Translations under genes and position numbers: made by a program
Notes under the pieces: model-generated
Seen by the model: only the letters and a program-made list of their open reading frames with translations
Databases searched by the model: none
Told to the model about the DNA's origin: nothing
From: Bacillus sp. JCM 19058
GTDB lineage: Bacteria > Bacillota > Bacilli > Bacillales_H > Bacillaceae_D
Direction of reading: 5' to 3'
NCBI GenBank assembly: GCA_001310555.1
Contig: BAXO01000055.1
Location: 1-39,030, forward strand
DNA length: 39,030 bases
In this document: piece after piece, positions 17,286 through 26,481 of the stretch
How positions within the stretch are numbered: the stretch's first letter is position 1
How the letters are laid out: the number at the start of each line of letters is the position of its first letter

Positions 17286-18189
17286 ATGACAGCTTATAAG
17301 ACTAATGTTCAAATCGGTCATGTGACAACTGAAGGTGACACACTATACTTCGAAGTACGTGGGCAGGGGGACCCATTACTGATGATTTCACCTGGTGGTG
17401 GTGATGCTGATCATTATATCCAAATTGCGGATATTCTCAGTGACGAATTTAAGGTCATCACGTATGATCGACGGTCAAATGCACGAAGCAGTGGGGAATA
17501 TCCCCAGAATTTTGAAATTAGCCAACAGAGCCGTGATGCTACGGCTGTACTGAAAGCGGCTGGAGAAACATCTGCCTACGTCCTTGGAAACAGCAGTGGT
17601 GCAAACATTGCATTGGACATGGCAAAAATGCAGCCACATGCTTGCCGAGCTGTGATCCCTCACGAACCACCTGTCCCCGGCATTCTTCCGGAATCCAAAA
17701 AGTGGAGGCGTTTTTTTTGCAAGTGTATACAAAACTGGATGCGGTATAGGCGGACCCAACCTCGCAGCATTACGATTTATTATGGGAATTAATGAGCCTA
17801 TAAAGCAGTTGAGCAAGGCTCATAAACAGGCGGACAAGTATGCCAAAGGTCAGCGTCTGCAACCAGACCGAGCTCGCATCAGTAAAACCGATGCCGTTAA
17901 CGTTTTAATCAAAAATGAACTGCTTCCTGTAACAAACTATCTACCCGACACCGACAGAATTAAGAAGAATGGCGTAAGTATGTTTATCGGAGTGGGAAAC
18001 TGGGCATATAGAAAGAAAACTTGGCTGGCACGAACGGCAAGGATCCTGGCAGACAGGTTAGGTTGTGAAATGGTAACATTCCCTGGACATCACGGATCAT
18101 TCATGGATATGCCTGAGAAGTGGTCTTCGGTCTTGAGGGATGTGTTGCATAGGGCACAAAAGGAGAATTCGAAGAAAGTAACGAGATAA
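17286..18189 (+). pseudogene. Alpha/beta hydrolase, one frameshift
   Basis: ATG 17286 follows GATGAGGAGGTAAGGGT. It shows DTLYFEVRGQGDPLLMISPG (oxyanion strand), FKVITYDRRSNARSSG, and YVLGNSSGANIALDMA with the nucleophile elbow GNSSG. The frame breaks in a T8 run (17711-17718). The next frame continues ASVYKTGCGIGGPN and carries the late catalytic His in FPGHHGSFMDMPE, ending at 18189. About 300 residues. Close Bacillus relatives are generic alpha/beta hydrolases of the YraK type; the substrate is not known. Confidence 0.8.
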
Positions 18190-18264
18190 TAAATTTAAAC
18201 GTTCGCTCATTCAGATTTTTCCATTGAAGAATCAATTATCGGTACGATTTGAAGGTTTTGCTTT

Positions 18265-18385
18265 CTATTTTGTTGATTTTCGTGCTGTATAACTTGGAAT
18301 ATGTTCAAGAGCATTATTACAAAAATGAGCTGCAAGCCCCCCAAAGATGTTCCTCGTAATTTGTGAATCCAAATAGTAAAATGGA
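18265..18385 (-). pseudogene. Possible CPBP intramembrane protease C-terminal fragment
   Basis: On the minus strand a short frame reads ITRNIFGGLAAHFCNNALEH and stops at 18265. CPBP proteases end with a related pattern (GSLxxxIxAHxxxN). Only about 35 residues remain, so this is tentative; an overlapping frame shift variant appears equally hydrophobic. Confidence 0.35.
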
Positions 18386-18396
18386 AGGTGTGTAAA

Positions 18397-18781
18397 TTGT
18401 CCAAAGCTTTAATACCGATTTCAAGGTTTGGCTTAGGGTTTATTTTTCTTATCGCAGGTTTAAATGGTTACTTTGTCATCTTTAGTCTTGAACCATTTAT
18501 TGCTACCAGTCCAGAGGCAATGTCGCTATTCGAATTTGGTTATCTATTAATCATTGAAAAGTCATTAGAAATTATATGTGGTGTTTTACTATTAATTAAC
18601 CGATTTGTCCCATTAGCACTTGCGATATTATCACCAATTATAGCCAACATTTTTTTTACTTCATTTATTTCTTGACCGTTCTTTACTTCTTTTAGCAGTC
18701 ATTCTTGTCATCATGCAATGTTACTTATTGTTTTGTTACAGAAGGAACTTTATTAGTTTGTTGGAGAAAAAACCTATATAA
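18397..18781 (+). pseudogene. DoxX-like membrane protein, one frameshift
   Basis: The likely start is TTG 18397, preceded by GGAAGGTG. It has ISRFGLGFIFLIAGLNGYF, then LIIEKSLEIICGVLLLINRF and VPLALAILSPIIANIF, typical DoxX helices (the GLNGYF and E-xxxGxxLLxxRxxP motifs). The T8 run at 18650-18657 should be T7. The frame then continues LLHLFLDRSLLLLAVILVIM to a stop at 18781. The total, about 127 residues with four helices, is normal. Confidence 0.7.
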
Positions 18782-18984
18782 ACATAGTTCCTTACGGTTT
18801 TACGAGTAGAGCGTTGATCATCATTAATTGTACGAATGGTTTGTTCATGATATCAAATAAGCTAAAAAAATAACACCAAAATCACTTAACGGCTTTTTTT
18901 ACTTGTTCGATATGGAAATCGTTATATTAATGTACAGATTAGTAGAATCTATTAAGAACCGTAAAATTATAAGAGGCGACAAAG

Positions 18985-19021
18985 ACGATCGAAACGAGCT
19001 TACTATTCGATCGTTTTTTTT
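18985..19021 (+). terminator. Strong intrinsic terminator, upstream gene unclear
   Basis: ACGATCGAA (18985-18993) and TTCGATCGT (19006-19014) with a 12-base loop, followed by T7. The nearest plus-strand gene ends at 18781. The stretch 18782-19292 holds no other supportable gene; the minus-strand frame over 18939-19163 runs through this terminator and is rejected. Confidence 0.7.
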
Positions 19022-19292
19022 GTTTCTTTAAAATATTCTTATTCTCGACTTGGATACTGATTTCGATCATTACCTCTTCAACAACATTGCAAAATTCGAG
19101 TAATTGAGTAGTGCAATAATTGAAATAAAGAGTACTTTTGGAATCTTTTAATAAACAGTGCAACCTTACACAATATTATCAACTTTACAGTTTTCTTTAG
19201 ATCAAGTTTATGAAAAGATTATCCGTGAGTAGCTCAGCTACTTGTTCTAGGGAATAGATGACTACGGGAGACATTACTACGTGAGGTGGATC

Positions 19293-19472
19293 ATGAAGTC
19301 CGAATTAAAGACTATGAATCAATTGAAGCATGAGACGAGTAAAGGGAGGAAGTCAAACAAAACCAAATTAGGCAGGGAATGGAGGTTATTTAAAAAGAAC
19401 ATACCTTTATTATCATTATCATTCCCAGCAATTATTTATACTTTTATTTTTTCCTATTTACCCCTTGAATGA
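19293..19472 (+). pseudogene. ABC sugar-transporter permease, N-terminal fragment
   Basis: ATG 19293 follows GTGAGGTGGATC. The 59 residues end with WRLFKKNIPLLSLSFPAIIY then TFIFSYLPL, the first membrane helix and Y-L-P signature of LplB-type permeases of polysaccharide ABC systems, which normally continue GLVLAFQNY for about 300 residues. Here a stop follows directly and unrelated sequence begins, so the rest is deleted. Confidence 0.6.
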
Positions 19473-19543
19473 ATAAACAATTGATAACAAAAGATTACAT
19501 TTTGATAAACTTTATTGAAAATGACTATGGAGAGCTGTTGCGT

Positions 19544-19687
19544 TTATTCTAGTATTTTTAAGACACGTTCTTTCAAATGATCATAAACAAGTAGTTGATT
19601 CATCACCATTACCCATTCTTGAATAAAGCCATTCGAAGGACTAGCTGCCAGATCCTTTAGAAAAAGCATGCAGATTTTTCTATGCAT
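19544..19687 (-). CDS. Short unrecognised ORF (47 residues)
   Basis: On the minus strand MHRKICMLFLKDLAASPSNG then FIQEWVMVMNQLLVYDHLKE, ending at 19544. It looks like a helical C-terminal end of a regulator rather than random sequence, but no ribosome site precedes the ATG and I do not recognise it. It may be a fragment whose start lies in the deleted part. Confidence 0.3.
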   Translation of the reverse strand: MHRKICMLFLKDLAASPSNGFIQEWVMVMNQLLVYDHLKERVLKILE

Positions 19688-19732
19688 AGCTTCGACTAAT
19701 TATCTAGATGGTTAACATTGTAATTTTTTTTA

Positions 19733-19764
19733 TTGACTTTTACCCATCGGGGGTATAGTATAAG
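19733..19764 (+). promoter_or_regulatory. CsoR/CstR-type operator-promoter before the rhodanese gene
   Basis: TTGACT (19733-19738) is followed by TACCC-ATCGG-GGGTA (19741-19755) and a TATAGTATAA stretch. TACCCxxxxxGGGTA-type inverted repeats with a G-rich centre are the sites of CsoR (copper) and CstR (persulfide) repressors. The rhodanese-MBL target suggests the CstR kind. No csoR/cstR gene is present in the window. Confidence 0.7.
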
Positions 19765-19885
19765 TGTGTAAATAAATTTTTTTATCAAACGTTATTTTTA
19801 ATCAAGAATGCAAGTTGGAAGTATTGTAGTTGGAGTACACTTGTAAAATGATTTCAATCACTTTATTTACTGGAGGGAAAATCAA

Positions 19886-21015
19886 ATGGCTGTAAACAAA
19901 TGGACAGTAGAACAGGTTGCGAGAAAAGTATTTAATCATGAAAAGCAATTTATATTAGATGTACGAAGTAGGATGCCTTTGAAGATTGGAAAATAGAAGG
20001 ACATCAATTCAACTATTTGAATATACCTTATTCTGAATTCGTAGATAGGGTAGAAGAATTCCTCCCGAAAATTCCTAAGGATCAAGATATATTAGTTGTA
20101 TGTGCGAGGGGAATTTCAGCTGTGACGGTAGCTGAAATATTATTAGAAGAAGGACTGAAAGTTGCTTATCTTGAAGGTGGCATGAAATCTTGGAGCAGCT
20201 ACGTAGAACCAATTAAAGTATCTGATTTGGACAATGGTGGTGAATTGTATCAATTTGTTCGTTTAGGAAAAGGGTGTCTATCCTATATGGCAATATCAGA
20301 AGGAGAAGCAGCAATTATAGACGCGGTTCGCTTTACAGATCTATTCATAAACTTTGCAAAGAAAAAAAGGTGTAAAGATTAAACACGTGCTTGACACCCA
20401 CTTACACGCTGATCATATTTCAGGTGGTCGACACATTGCTGCTCAAACCGGAGCAACGTATTATTTACCACCTAAAGATGCTGATGAAGTACTATTTGAT
20501 TTTACACCTCTGACAAATGGAGTAAACGTGAGAGTTGGAACATCAAGCATGGAAGTTCATGCACTACATTCACCAGGTCATACACTGGGTTCAACTTCTC
20601 TTATTATTGATAACAAGTACCTATTAACTGGAGATACTTTATTTATTAATTCTATTGGTCGTCCAGATTGGCTGGTTTGGCAGAGGATTGGGTTAGTGAT
20701 CTTCGTGAAACCTTATATGTACGTTACCGTGAACTAACAGAAGACCTAGTAGTATTACCAGGACACTTCATGGCTATCGATGAATTAAATGAAGGTGGTA
20801 CGGTGGCAAGGCGCTTAGGTGACGTATTAAAGGAAAATCACGGCCTAAACATTGTAGATGAAGAAGAATTTCGTCACGTCGTTACAGATCATTTACCACC
20901 AGAACCAAACGCTTATATGCAAATTCGACAAGCTAACATGGGTAAAATTACGCTGAAGAATGAAGAGCAAACAGATATGGAAATCGGACCAAATCGTTGT
21001 GCAATTCGTTATTAA
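19886..21015 (+). pseudogene. Rhodanese-metallo-beta-lactamase fusion (YrkH/CstB-like), three frameshifts
   Basis: ATG 19886 follows TGGAGGGAAAATCAA. The N-terminal rhodanese domain has FILDVRS and [16 protein letters not shown] (active-site Cys) with YLEGGMKSW. The C-terminal metallo-beta-lactamase domain has [13 protein letters not shown] (metal ligands), [22 protein letters not shown] and LPGHF. Frame breaks near 19966, in the A7 run 20362-20368 (should be A6) and near 20672. About 375 residues. Such fusions handle persulfides: the MBL domain acts as a persulfide dioxygenase and the rhodanese moves sulfane sulfur. The CstR-type operator fits. Confidence 0.85.
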
Positions 21016-21064
21016 AATAAAATTGTCTTCAAATACAAGTTGAATACTGGGAGGGTCAATTATT

Positions 21065-22511
21065 ATGAATGTCTCAGATCAAGCGTTACATCGAGGACTA
21101 AGCACGAAAGAAAAAATAAAAATTATTATAATATTGGCTTTTCCTGCAGTAATTGAAAACTTTTTCCAAACTATGCTAGGGTTTGCAGACACATTTTTTT
21201 GTCTCTCAGATCGGACTGGAAGAAGTATCGGCCGTCGGTGTGACCAATGCTATATTAGCCATTTACTTTGCAATCTTTATGGCGATTGGTGTCGGTGTCA
21301 ACGTGTTAATGGCAAATGCGACTGGTGCTAATAACCATGAAAAAGCTTCAAAAATTGCTCAACAGGGCATTGTATTGGCTTCATTGATAGGTCTGTTTAT
21401 GGGGGGAGTAACGTTAATTTTCGCAGAACCTCTTTTGAGTTTGTTGGGTGCAGAACAAAGGGTGTTAGAAATTTCCTCCGTATATTTTCGTATCGTCGCT
21501 GTCCCCTCGATACTCATGGCTTACATGTTTGTAATGAGTAGTATCTTAAGAGGTGTTGGTGATACGAAATCGCCAATGAAGGCGATCATTATTGCTAATA
21601 TTGTTAATATTGTTTTAGATTATGTGCTCATCTTTGGATTTTTGTTCATACCTGCTCTAGGTATTGTTGGCGCTGGTTTAGCTGGTGTAATTGCTCGGGG
21701 TGTCGGTACACTTATTCTTGTGTATTACATTAAAAAAACGGCTCAAATCAATTTCTATAAGGGATATTGGCGAATTGATAAAATTTATCAAAAAGAATTA
21801 TTAGGGCTAGGAACCCCTGCAGCCGGTGAACGTTTAGCCATGCGTATAGGACAAGTAGTGTATTTTGGATTTATTGTAGCCCTTGGAACAAATACTTTTG
21901 CAGCACATCAAATTGCAGGAAATATTGAAACCTTTTCTTATATGATTGCATATGGGTTTGCGGCAGCTGCAACTATCATTGTTGGGAAACTGGTAGGGGC
22001 AGGGGATTATAAAGAAGCAAAAAGCTATGCAAAGTTAATCTCCATTATTTCAGCTGCCTTTATGGTTTTTATGGGAATACTGTTATTTATACTAGGTGAA
22101 TGGATCGGAAGCTTCTTCAGCGAAGACCCTATAGTCATTGGAGAAATAGGGATTGCTCTAAAGATCGCGGCAATTTTCCAGCCTTTCTTAGCCATACTGC
22201 TTATTCTAACTGGTGCTTATCAAGGGGCTAGAAACACCAAATATCCAATGTATCTTACAACGTTTGGTATGTGGCTTGTTCGGACAGTGTTTGTTTACAT
22301 CTTAGCCATTCAACTAAGTATGGGTATTGCTGGTGTATGGATTGCCATCGGGATTGATATTATATTTAGAGCAGCCGTTCTTTGGTACAGGATGGAAAAA
22401 GATAAATGGATTAAAACGGAAAAGAAGATGTCCTTCAAAGATAAAGTTGAATGTCAATGTCACCCTAAAACAAAACAACCTCGGATAAATGAGTGTGTGA
22501 ACAATTATTAA
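21065..22511 (+). pseudogene. MATE-family efflux transporter with cysteine-bearing tail, one frameshift
   Basis: ATG 21065 after ACTGGGAGGGTCAATTATT, 49 bases behind the rhodanese-MBL gene and probably in the same operon. It begins IIIILAFPAVIENFFQTMLG then FADTFF; the T7 run 21194-21200 should be T6, after which VSQIGLEEVSAVGVTNAI and 400 more residues follow in one frame. Twelve helices, with GVGDTKSPMKA, and AAATIIVGKLVGAG in the second half, all typical of MATE proteins. The cytoplasmic end has VECQCHPKTK and NECVNNY, three Cys not usual for the family. Confidence 0.85.
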
Positions 22512-22568
22512 GTAGAAAAGAACAAAGCAAATAAAAAAACTTTACTAAAGTATTGTATATAAGCGGAT

Positions 22569-22603
22569 GAGCAGAAAATGGATTAATGGGCTATTTTCTG
22601 CTC
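22569..22603 (+). terminator. Hairpin after the MATE gene
   Basis: GAGCAGAAAAT (22569-22579) and ATTTTCTGCTC (22593-22603) form an 11-bp stem with a 13-base loop, 58 bases after the MATE stop. No T-run follows, so termination is uncertain. Between here and 22811 a plus-strand frame (LVILTQMSDCISLYFAAGSW) reads protein-like but is unrecognised and has no start. Confidence 0.5.
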
Positions 22604-22810
22604 TGTAACGGACTGACTTGTTTAAGGATGTCAGTTATTTCTGACAACCTGTTGTTCCAACAGAGAATGAAAAGGGAACATCAAGGGTGTCAAACGAAGG
22701 ATTGGTTATTTTAACTCAAATGTCTGACTGTATTTCACTCTACTTCGCAGCAGGTTCTTGGAAAGGTACAAAAATACAAGAGTTACTCAACGAAAAATTA
22801 ATTTTTTCAC

Positions 22811-22843
22811 TTGAAAATACCCAACGGGGGTATGGTAATATAA
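22811..22843 (+). promoter_or_regulatory. CsoR-type copper operator before copZ
   Basis: TTGAAA (22811-22816) is followed by TACCC-AACGG-GGGTA (22818-22832), close to CsoR sites in front of Bacillus copZA, and by TAATAT. It differs from the site at 19741 only in the central two bases (AA against AT) within the 15-mer. Confidence 0.8.
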
Positions 22844-22874
22844 AGATGTATTAAAATAAAAGGAGGAAATTTCA

Positions 22875-23084
22875 ATGACCAATAAAACACTTAACGTACA
22901 AGGAATGTCTTGTGGACATTGTGTAAATTCTATTGAGGGAAGCGTTGGAGAACTAAATGGGGTGGAAACTGTAAACGTCCATCTACAGGATGGAACAGTC
23001 GATGTAACTTTTGATGGCGGGAAAATTGAATTGAAAGATATTACAGAAGCTATTGAAGAACATGGCTATGAGGTCACCTACTAA
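22875..23084 (+). CDS. copZ: Copper chaperone CopZ
   Basis: Intact, 69 residues, ATG 22875 after AAAAGGAGGAAATTTCA. It has the heavy-metal-associated fold: TLNVQGMSCGHCVNSIEGSV with the MxCxxC copper(I) site, then VNVHLQDGTVDVTF and a final EEHGYEV. It carries copper in the cytoplasm, usually to CopA. Here copA directly downstream is reduced to a fragment, so CopZ may work with another partner. The CsoR-type operator predicts copper induction. Confidence 0.95.
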   Translation: MTNKTLNVQGMSCGHCVNSIEGSVGELNGVETVNVHLQDGTVDVTFDGGKIELKDITEAIEEHGYEVTY

Positions 23085-23093
23085 CGCGCTCTC

Positions 23094-23119
23094 TTCACAT
23101 ACCTCAATGGGTATGTGAA
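23094..23119 (+). promoter_or_regulatory. Intercistronic hairpin after copZ
   Basis: TTCACATACC (23094-23103) and GGTATGTGAA (23110-23119) form a perfect 10-bp stem with a 6-base loop, 10 bases after the copZ stop and directly before an AGGAGAAAAAG ribosome site. It may set the copZ:downstream ratio or protect the copZ mRNA end. Confidence 0.5.
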
Positions 23120-23134
23120 AGGAGAAAAAGAAAG

Positions 23135-23290
23135 GTGGAAGCTCAAAAAGAAATAGGTTTACTAATTCAGGGGATGACCTGCGCCACATGGGCAAATAAA
23201 TAAAAAGATCGAAACAAGATAGACGGTGGTAAAAGGCTGATATTAACTTTGAAATCAGTGTGAACACAATACTGAAGACGTTTAAAAGGA
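23135..23290 (+). pseudogene. Copper ATPase CopA, N-terminal metal-binding remnant
   Basis: GTG 23135 after AAGGAGAAAAAGAAAG. The frame reads VEAQKEIGLLIQGMTCATWA, matching the start of CopA (xExxIxGMTCAACA) but with the second metal Cys changed to Trp. A stop follows at 23201. In the next frame KIDGGKR-like and ADINFEISVNTIL resemble the rest of the first HMA domain. All membrane and ATPase domains are absent. This is true decay: deletion plus substitution in the CxxC. Confidence 0.7.
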
Positions 23291-23300
23291 GGAAGAAACA

Positions 23301-23975
23301 ATGGAAAACCACCATCACCACCATCATCATCACCATGAAGTGAAATCTGAAATAGCTACTCATGTCACCTACGACAACAAAGAAATTTTTATTGAATTAG
23401 AAGATGATACTGGGGCAGCGCCTGAACTGGCAGTCGAACATGAAAAAGAGATGCATTTTATTGTTATTTCCAATGACTTGGAAGAGTACTATCATTTGCA
23501 TCCTAAAAAAGAACAACAAGGAACTTATCGGGCAAGCAAAGCTTTAAATGAGGGAACGTATCAAGCGTTTGTTGATATTTCACCAGAAAATAAGAAGTAC
23601 CAAGCTGCTCCTAATCTTTTACAGGTTGGATCGGACGAAACAGCTAAAGTAAACCTTACAGTCGACGCTCTTTGGACAAAAGAAATCGCTGGCAAGACCG
23701 TCACTTTAAAAGATGTGGATGCAAAGGTTGGAGAGACCGTCCCATTGATCTTTGATATGCATGGAGAAAGCCCAGAAATGTACCTTGGTGCCTTAGGACA
23801 TGTGGTGATTGTCGATGAAGCGGTTAAAGAATATATTCACGTTCATCCAGCTTCAGCGGATACAACTACCTTTAATGCGCATTTTTCTCAACCAGGCATG
23901 TATAAAGTATGGGCTGAATTTAAGTTTGATGAGCAGGTTCATGTCTACCCGTTTATTTTAGAAGTGAAAGAGTGA
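23301..23975 (+). CDS. Histidine-rich protein, probable metal binder
   Basis: Intact, 224 residues, ATG 23301 after AAAAGGAGGAAGAAACA. The protein begins MEN followed by nine His in a row, then EVKSEIATHVTYDNKEIFIE. Two similar beta-rich halves follow: the first holds HEKEMHFIVISNDLEEYYHL and HPK, the second GALGHVVIVDEAVKEYIHVH and PGMYKVWAEF. The repeated HxHP pattern and length suggest two cupredoxin/Ig-like domains. No signal peptide, so cytoplasmic. It sits where copA would be, between copZ and thiol genes, so copper or nickel binding is likely. Function not shown. Confidence 0.75.
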   Translation: MENHHHHHHHHHEVKSEIATHVTYDNKEIFIELEDDTGAAPELAVEHEKEMHFIVISNDLEEYYHLHPKKEQQGTYRASKALNEGTYQAFVDISPENKKYQAAPNLLQVGSDETAKVNLTVDALWTKEIAGKTVTLKDVDAKVGETVPLIFDMHGESPEMYLGALGHVVIVDEAVKEYIHVHPASADTTTFNAHFSQPGMYKVWAEFKFDEQVHVYPFILEVKE

Positions 23976-24005
23976 GACATTTCTCTATCAATCGAAGGGA
24001 GACAA

Positions 24006-24293
24006 GTGGGACAGATGGCTAAATATCAATTAGAAATCTATACGAGACCTACTTGCTCAGATTGTCAAGATTTAAAAAGGTTTCTGAAAAAGCATAGGAT
24101 TCCGCACAGGCAATATGATTTAGAGGAGCACCCAGCTAAAGAAAAAGAGCTAAAGAAGCTAACAGGAAACAGAATTGTTCCGGGAATTATATTTTCCCAT
24201 CCCGCCGTTTTAGGGTTACGGAAAAAACCAAAAAGTATGACGGGATTTGAGCAGAACAAAGAGGAAATCAAAGAGCTGTTGGACGTTAGATAA
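24006..24293 (+). CDS. Glutaredoxin/thioredoxin-fold small protein
   Basis: About 92-95 residues. GTG 24006 and ATG 24015 are both possible; AAGGGAG lies 4 bases before the GTG. It has YQLEIYTRPTCSDCQDLKRF with a CxxC redox motif, YDLEEHPAKEKELKKLTGN, and IVPGIIFSH, the cis-Pro region (V-P) of glutaredoxins. The end carries TGFEQNKEEIKELL, the usual final helix (GFxxxxxxxLL). It would reduce mixed disulfides or act as a thiol carrier. Its place before the CSCC microprotein and trxB/trxA suggests a shared electron chain. Confidence 0.8.
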   Translation: MGQMAKYQLEIYTRPTCSDCQDLKRFLKKHRIPHRQYDLEEHPAKEKELKKLTGNRIVPGIIFSHPAVLGLRKKPKSMTGFEQNKEEIKELLDVR

Positions 24294-24417
24294 CTTATGT
24301 TAGATCGGATAGGAATTCTTACTAGAGAGCAATTGTTCCTCTAATTTCTCCTTGTTGAATCCTGAAATTTAAGCGTTGTAAAGGATTTTAACATCTCATT
24401 TTAAGGAGGTGATTAAA

Positions 24418-24540
24418 ATGACAAAACCAACATGTTCCTGCTGTACGCCAAAGCAGTCTAAAAATACGAAGTCTGATCAGCAAATAAATACTTTAAATGA
24501 TAATAAGCAAAAAGAAAGAAATGGGGTCATTAACACTTGA
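24418..24540 (+). CDS. CSCC microprotein (40 residues)
   Basis: ATG 24418 has an excellent ribosome site, TTAAGGAGGTGATTAAA. The product starts MTKPTCSCCTPKQSKNTKSD, then a polar, Lys/Asn-rich tail QQINTLNDNKQKERNGVINT. Three Cys lie in a tight CxCC cluster at residues 6-9, suited to binding Cu(I), Zn or As(III) or to carrying a persulfide. It ends 20 bases before trxB, whose ribosome site follows. No family is recognised. Its position, start signal and codon use support a real gene. Confidence 0.65.
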   Translation: MTKPTCSCCTPKQSKNTKSDQQINTLNDNKQKERNGVINT

Positions 24541-24560
24541 TTGGAGGAGGGACAAGGTGA

Positions 24561-25502
<942 letters not shown>

Positions 25503-25543
25503 GCAAATATTATTATGCGGATAATCGAAGGGAGGTATGCAAT

Positions 25544-25858
25544 ATGTTGAAGGAATTAAAGGTCAGTGAGTTTGACACATTGGTTAAAGAAGAAACCAAG
25601 CCAGTTGTTCTTAAATTTACTGCAGATTGGTGCCCAGGATGTCAACAAGTAGCTCCCGTAGTTGAAGCTATAGCAGAGGAATTGCGGGATGTAGTATTTT
25701 ATGATGTTAATGTAGATAACAACTTAGAGTTTGCCCAGCAGCAATATGGCGTAATGAGCATCCCCACCTTGATACTTTTTAAAAATGGGGAAGAAATTGA
25801 TCGGATAACGGCACCTGAACCGAGTAATGATACAATAAGAGCTTTTGCGACTCAATAA
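25544..25858 (+). CDS. trxA: Thioredoxin
   Basis: The start is ATG 25544, after GAAGGGAGGTATGCAAT; a longer frame upstream runs into trxB and is rejected. 104 residues with VVLKFTADWCPGCQQVAPVV (active site WCPGC, in place of the common WCGPC), YDVNVDNNLEFAQQYGV-like, and MSIPTLILFKNGEE (cis-Pro). The PG order in the active site differs from housekeeping TrxA and may shift its redox potential. It is last in the cassette, 41 bases after trxB. Confidence 0.9.
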   Translation: MLKELKVSEFDTLVKEETKPVVLKFTADWCPGCQQVAPVVEAIAEELRDVVFYDVNVDNNLEFAQQQYGVMSIPTLILFKNGEEIDRITAPEPSNDTIRAFATQ

Positions 25859-26062
25859 AGGAATATACTAGATTGCAGAATTATTCATTGTTTATCTATT
25901 CTCAGGCGGGCTCCCTTAAAATAAAGGAGAAAACAAAAATCGTGTGAGGTTTTCATTGTAGCTGTTTCTCATTTGCTAAATACCCCTCCTTAGTATTGTA
26001 TTTGATCGATAACTCTAATCACTCGAAATACATTCACCCAGTCATAGTAAAAAAAACATAAG

Positions 26063-26114
26063 GAAGTAACCTGAATCTTTATCTTTCTTAGACTCAGGTT
26101 GCTTCTTTTTTTTA
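26063..26114 (+). terminator. Intrinsic terminator of the thiol cassette
   Basis: GAAGTAACCTGA (26063-26074) and TCAGGTTGCTTC (26094-26105) form an 12-bp stem with one mismatch, followed by a long T-run. It is about 200 bases after trxA; the interval 25859-26062 shows no gene. Confidence 0.8.
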
Positions 26115-26239
26115 TTTTGCACTAACTTTTATTCTACCTATCAAAGGAAAAAAACGATACATGCCAGAAATGATTGGCTAGTGGTTAACACATATGTTAC
26201 CCTTTTTGTGTACTTAAAAATTAAAGGGAGAGTGTAATC

Positions 26240-26440
26240 ATGTAGAAAAACGTTTTGAGGAAGTTTATACCCAAGGAAAACTAACAGCTACTAAAGTTAT
26301 TCGTGATAATGAGACAGGAGTTCTGTAAATTCTTACGGTGGTGGGCTGACAGTTATGGTTGATCAAGAAGGAAAGCCTTAGTAGACAAAGACTTTTAAAG
26401 AGTATGAAAAAACATTCCACAAGCACTTAAATGGAATAAG
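26240..26440 (+). pseudogene. DUF6440-like small protein, decayed
   Basis: Pieces read KRFEEVYTQGKLTATKVIRD then NETGVL, a stop, and in another frame GGLTVMVDQEGKP followed by two stops in a row (TAGTAG). The layout F-x-x-x-x-x-x-x-V-x-x-D-x-x-T-G-V-x-Y...GGLTxxxDxxGKP matches the small DUF6440 family. A start like ATGTAG is also broken. Several lesions of different kinds indicate real decay. Confidence 0.5.
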
Positions 26441-26481
26441 CTTTCTAAAAAATGGCAGCACTAAATAAGGTGGTGAGTAGG

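Noticed and set aside
18939..19163. 74-codon minus-strand ORF
   Set aside because: Its frame runs through a strong plus-strand terminator (18985-19021), giving a Lys/Asn-rich stretch; no start signal.
23301..23340. His-run as a cloning tag or vector contamination
   Set aside because: The codons vary (cac/cat), the gene has its own ribosome site, and the flanks are natural sequence of the same operon.
25980..25999. Third CsoR-type site (TACCCCTCCTTAGTA)
   Set aside because: The right arm does not match GGGTA and there is no promoter or gene just downstream.
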